The translations under genes were made by a program, and so were the position numbers. A DNA stretch of 64,000 bases from Sphingomonas donggukensis (GTDB lineage: Bacteria; Pseudomonadota; Alphaproteobacteria; Sphingomonadales; Sphingomonadaceae), in assembly GCF_023674425.1 (NCBI RefSeq), contig NZ_CP098401.1, positions 1,240,001 to 1,304,000 of the forward strand, read 5' to 3'. Of this stretch, positions 62,935-64,000 are shown piece by piece. Numbering within the stretch: the first letter of the stretch is position 1; each line of letters begins with the position of its first letter. The notes under the pieces are model-generated. The model was not told the origin of the DNA. It made no database searches and was given only the letters and a program-made list of their open reading frames with translations.

Positions 62935-63984
62935 TCAGTACGTCTCCACCAGCACGTCAGTGTACAATTCGCCAGGCTCCGGTTCGGGGGTGCTTTCCGC
63001 GAAGTCGGCGGATGCGTTGACGACCTTGCGGATCTCCGCCTCGATCGCCTTCAGCTCGTCTTCCTTGACGCCCTCAGCATCCAGCAGCTTTTTCACGTGA
63101 TCGATCGGGTCGGACTTGTCGCGCACCGACTGGACCTCGTCGCGGCTGCGATATTTGGCCGGGTCGGACATCGAATGGCCGCGGTAGCGATAGGTCTTCA
63201 TCTCGAGGATGACCGGCCCCTTCCCCGCACGCACCCATTCGAGTGCCGTTTCAGCCGCACCGCGCGACGCCAGCACGTCCATGCCGTCGACCTGGATGCC
63301 GGGAATGCGGAAGCTTTCTCCGCGACGGTACAACTGGTCCTCGGACGAGGCGCGGTTGACCGACGTGCCCATCGCATACTGGTTATTCTCGATCACGAAG
63401 ATGATCGGCAGCTTCCACAGCTCGGCCATGTTGAACGCTTCGTACACCTGGCCCTGGTTGGCAGCACCGTCGCCGAAATAGGCGAGCGTCACGCCGCCAT
63501 CGCCGCTGTACTTGTGCTTGAACGCCAGGCCGGCACCCAGCGACACCTGCGCGCCGACGATGCCGTGGCCGCCGTAGAATTTATGCTCGGTCGAAAACAT
63601 GTGCATCGACCCGCCCTTGCCCTTCGAAATGCCGGCGGCGCGCCCCGTAAGCTCGGCCATGATAACCTTCGGGTCGATGCCGTAGGCGAGCATGTGGCCG
63701 TGGTCGCGGTACCCGGTGATGACCGAGTCCTTGTCGTTGTCGAGCGCCGACTGGAGCCCGACCGCCACCGCTTCCTGGCCGATATACAGGTGGCAGAACC
63801 CGCCGATGAAGCCGAGGCCGTAGAGCTGGCCCGCCTTTTCCTCGAACCGGCGGATCAGCAGCATGTCCTTGTAGAACTGCAGCAGCTCGTCCTTGGTCGC
63901 CTCATACGGCTTGGGCTCGGCGGGACGCTCGCGGTTCGGAATGGGGGGCTCGGCGACGGTTTTGACGGCGGGTGCTTTGGCCAC
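62935..63984 (-). CDS. pdhA: Pyruvate dehydrogenase E1 alpha
   Basis: A 349-residue E1 alpha subunit with the thiamin diphosphate motif [20 protein letters not shown]...NNQYAM, and the phosphate loop [33 protein letters not shown] is the conserved loop after the cofactor. The start is GTG 63984, with GAGG about ten bases upstream. The whole gene is in the window, ending where the sequence ends. E2 and E3 are not present here, and pdhB follows directly. Confidence 0.97.
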   Translation of the reverse strand: MAKAPAVKTVAEPPIPNRERPAEPKPYEATKDELLQFYKDMLLIRRFEEKAGQLYGLGFIGGFCHLYIGQEAVAVGLQSALDNDKDSVITGYRDHGHMLAYGIDPKVIMAELTGRAAGISKGKGGSMHMFSTEHKFYGGHGIVGAQVSLGAGLAFKHKYSGDGGVTLAYFGDGAANQGQVYEAFNMAELWKLPIIFVIENNQYAMGTSVNRASSEDQLYRRGESFRIPGIQVDGMDVLASRGAAETALEWVRAGKGPVILEMKTYRYRGHSMSDPAKYRSRDEVQSVRDKSDPIDHVKKLLDAEGVKEDELKAIEAEIRKVVNASADFAESTPEPEPGELYTDVLVETY

Positions 63985-64000
63985 GTTCGAAAAGCCTCGT

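Overview
The window is a 64 kb stretch of high-GC chromosome from an alphaproteobacterium, almost certainly a Sphingomonas or close relative in the Sphingomonadaceae. This rests on gene content and order: an exosortase A (XrtA) exopolysaccharide locus, a lipoyl-domain-bearing PdhB, paired NifS-like genes with a 2Fe-2S ferredoxin, and a cobA-DUF2849-cysI-DUF934-cysH operon. Several families of short intergenic palindromes typical of these genomes and a predicted sym-homospermidine pathway agree with it. I see no insertion sequence, prophage, integrase or CRISPR array. Most genes are packed into operons with 1-4 base overlaps.

Layout. 0-3.7 kb: a small secreted Arg/Trp-rich protein, a [2Fe-2S] ferredoxin, two tandem cysteine desulfurases (the first appears to use a CTG start) and a divergent alpha/beta hydrolase-fold protein whose nucleophile serine is replaced by glycine. 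3.7-9 kb: an AT-richer patch with small membrane proteins, a threonine dehydratase, then a polyamine pair (ornithine/lysine decarboxylase and a deoxyhypusine-synthase-like, probable homospermidine synthase). The decarboxylase is preceded by a leader in which a 10-bp helix covers the Shine-Dalgarno sequence. A MAPEG protein and a small HTH-like protein follow. 9.1-26.2 kb: the XrtA/PEP-CTERM exopolysaccharide locus. The minus strand carries polysaccharide export, chain-length control, tyrosine autokinase, outer-membrane protein, ATPase, deacetylase, FemAB-like protein, glycosyltransferase, exosortase A-EpsI and amidotransferase, headed by an acyl-CoA ligase and a PLP decarboxylase. A divergent plus-strand trio encodes an acyl carrier protein and two hydrolases.

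26.2-37.4 kb: thioredoxin reductase, enoyl-CoA hydratase, a large M16 protease, tRNA-Met, a minus-strand SDR/GH130/2'-5' RNA ligase operon, an alpha/beta hydrolase, the pseudokinase SelO and AstD. 37.5-41.4 kb: the assimilatory sulfate/siroheme operon, followed by tRNA-Pro and tRNA-Ile2. 41.7-47.4 kb: a polysaccharide deacetylase whose 3' end runs into tRNA-Ile2, an unusual soluble histidine kinase, an Lrp regulator, a TPR protein and an SDR.

47.6-64 kb: gyrA, small conserved genes, and a lipid-related block (lysoplasmalogenase-like protein, GbsR/MarR regulator, membrane protein, fatty acid desaturase) carrying two near-identical palindromic operator-like sites. Then come trmFO, an EF-hand protein, a squalene/phytoene-synthase-like protein, a Tad-type trio (one with a von Willebrand A domain) and pdhB/pdhA.

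All product calls come from reading the translations and recalled family motifs; no database search was possible.
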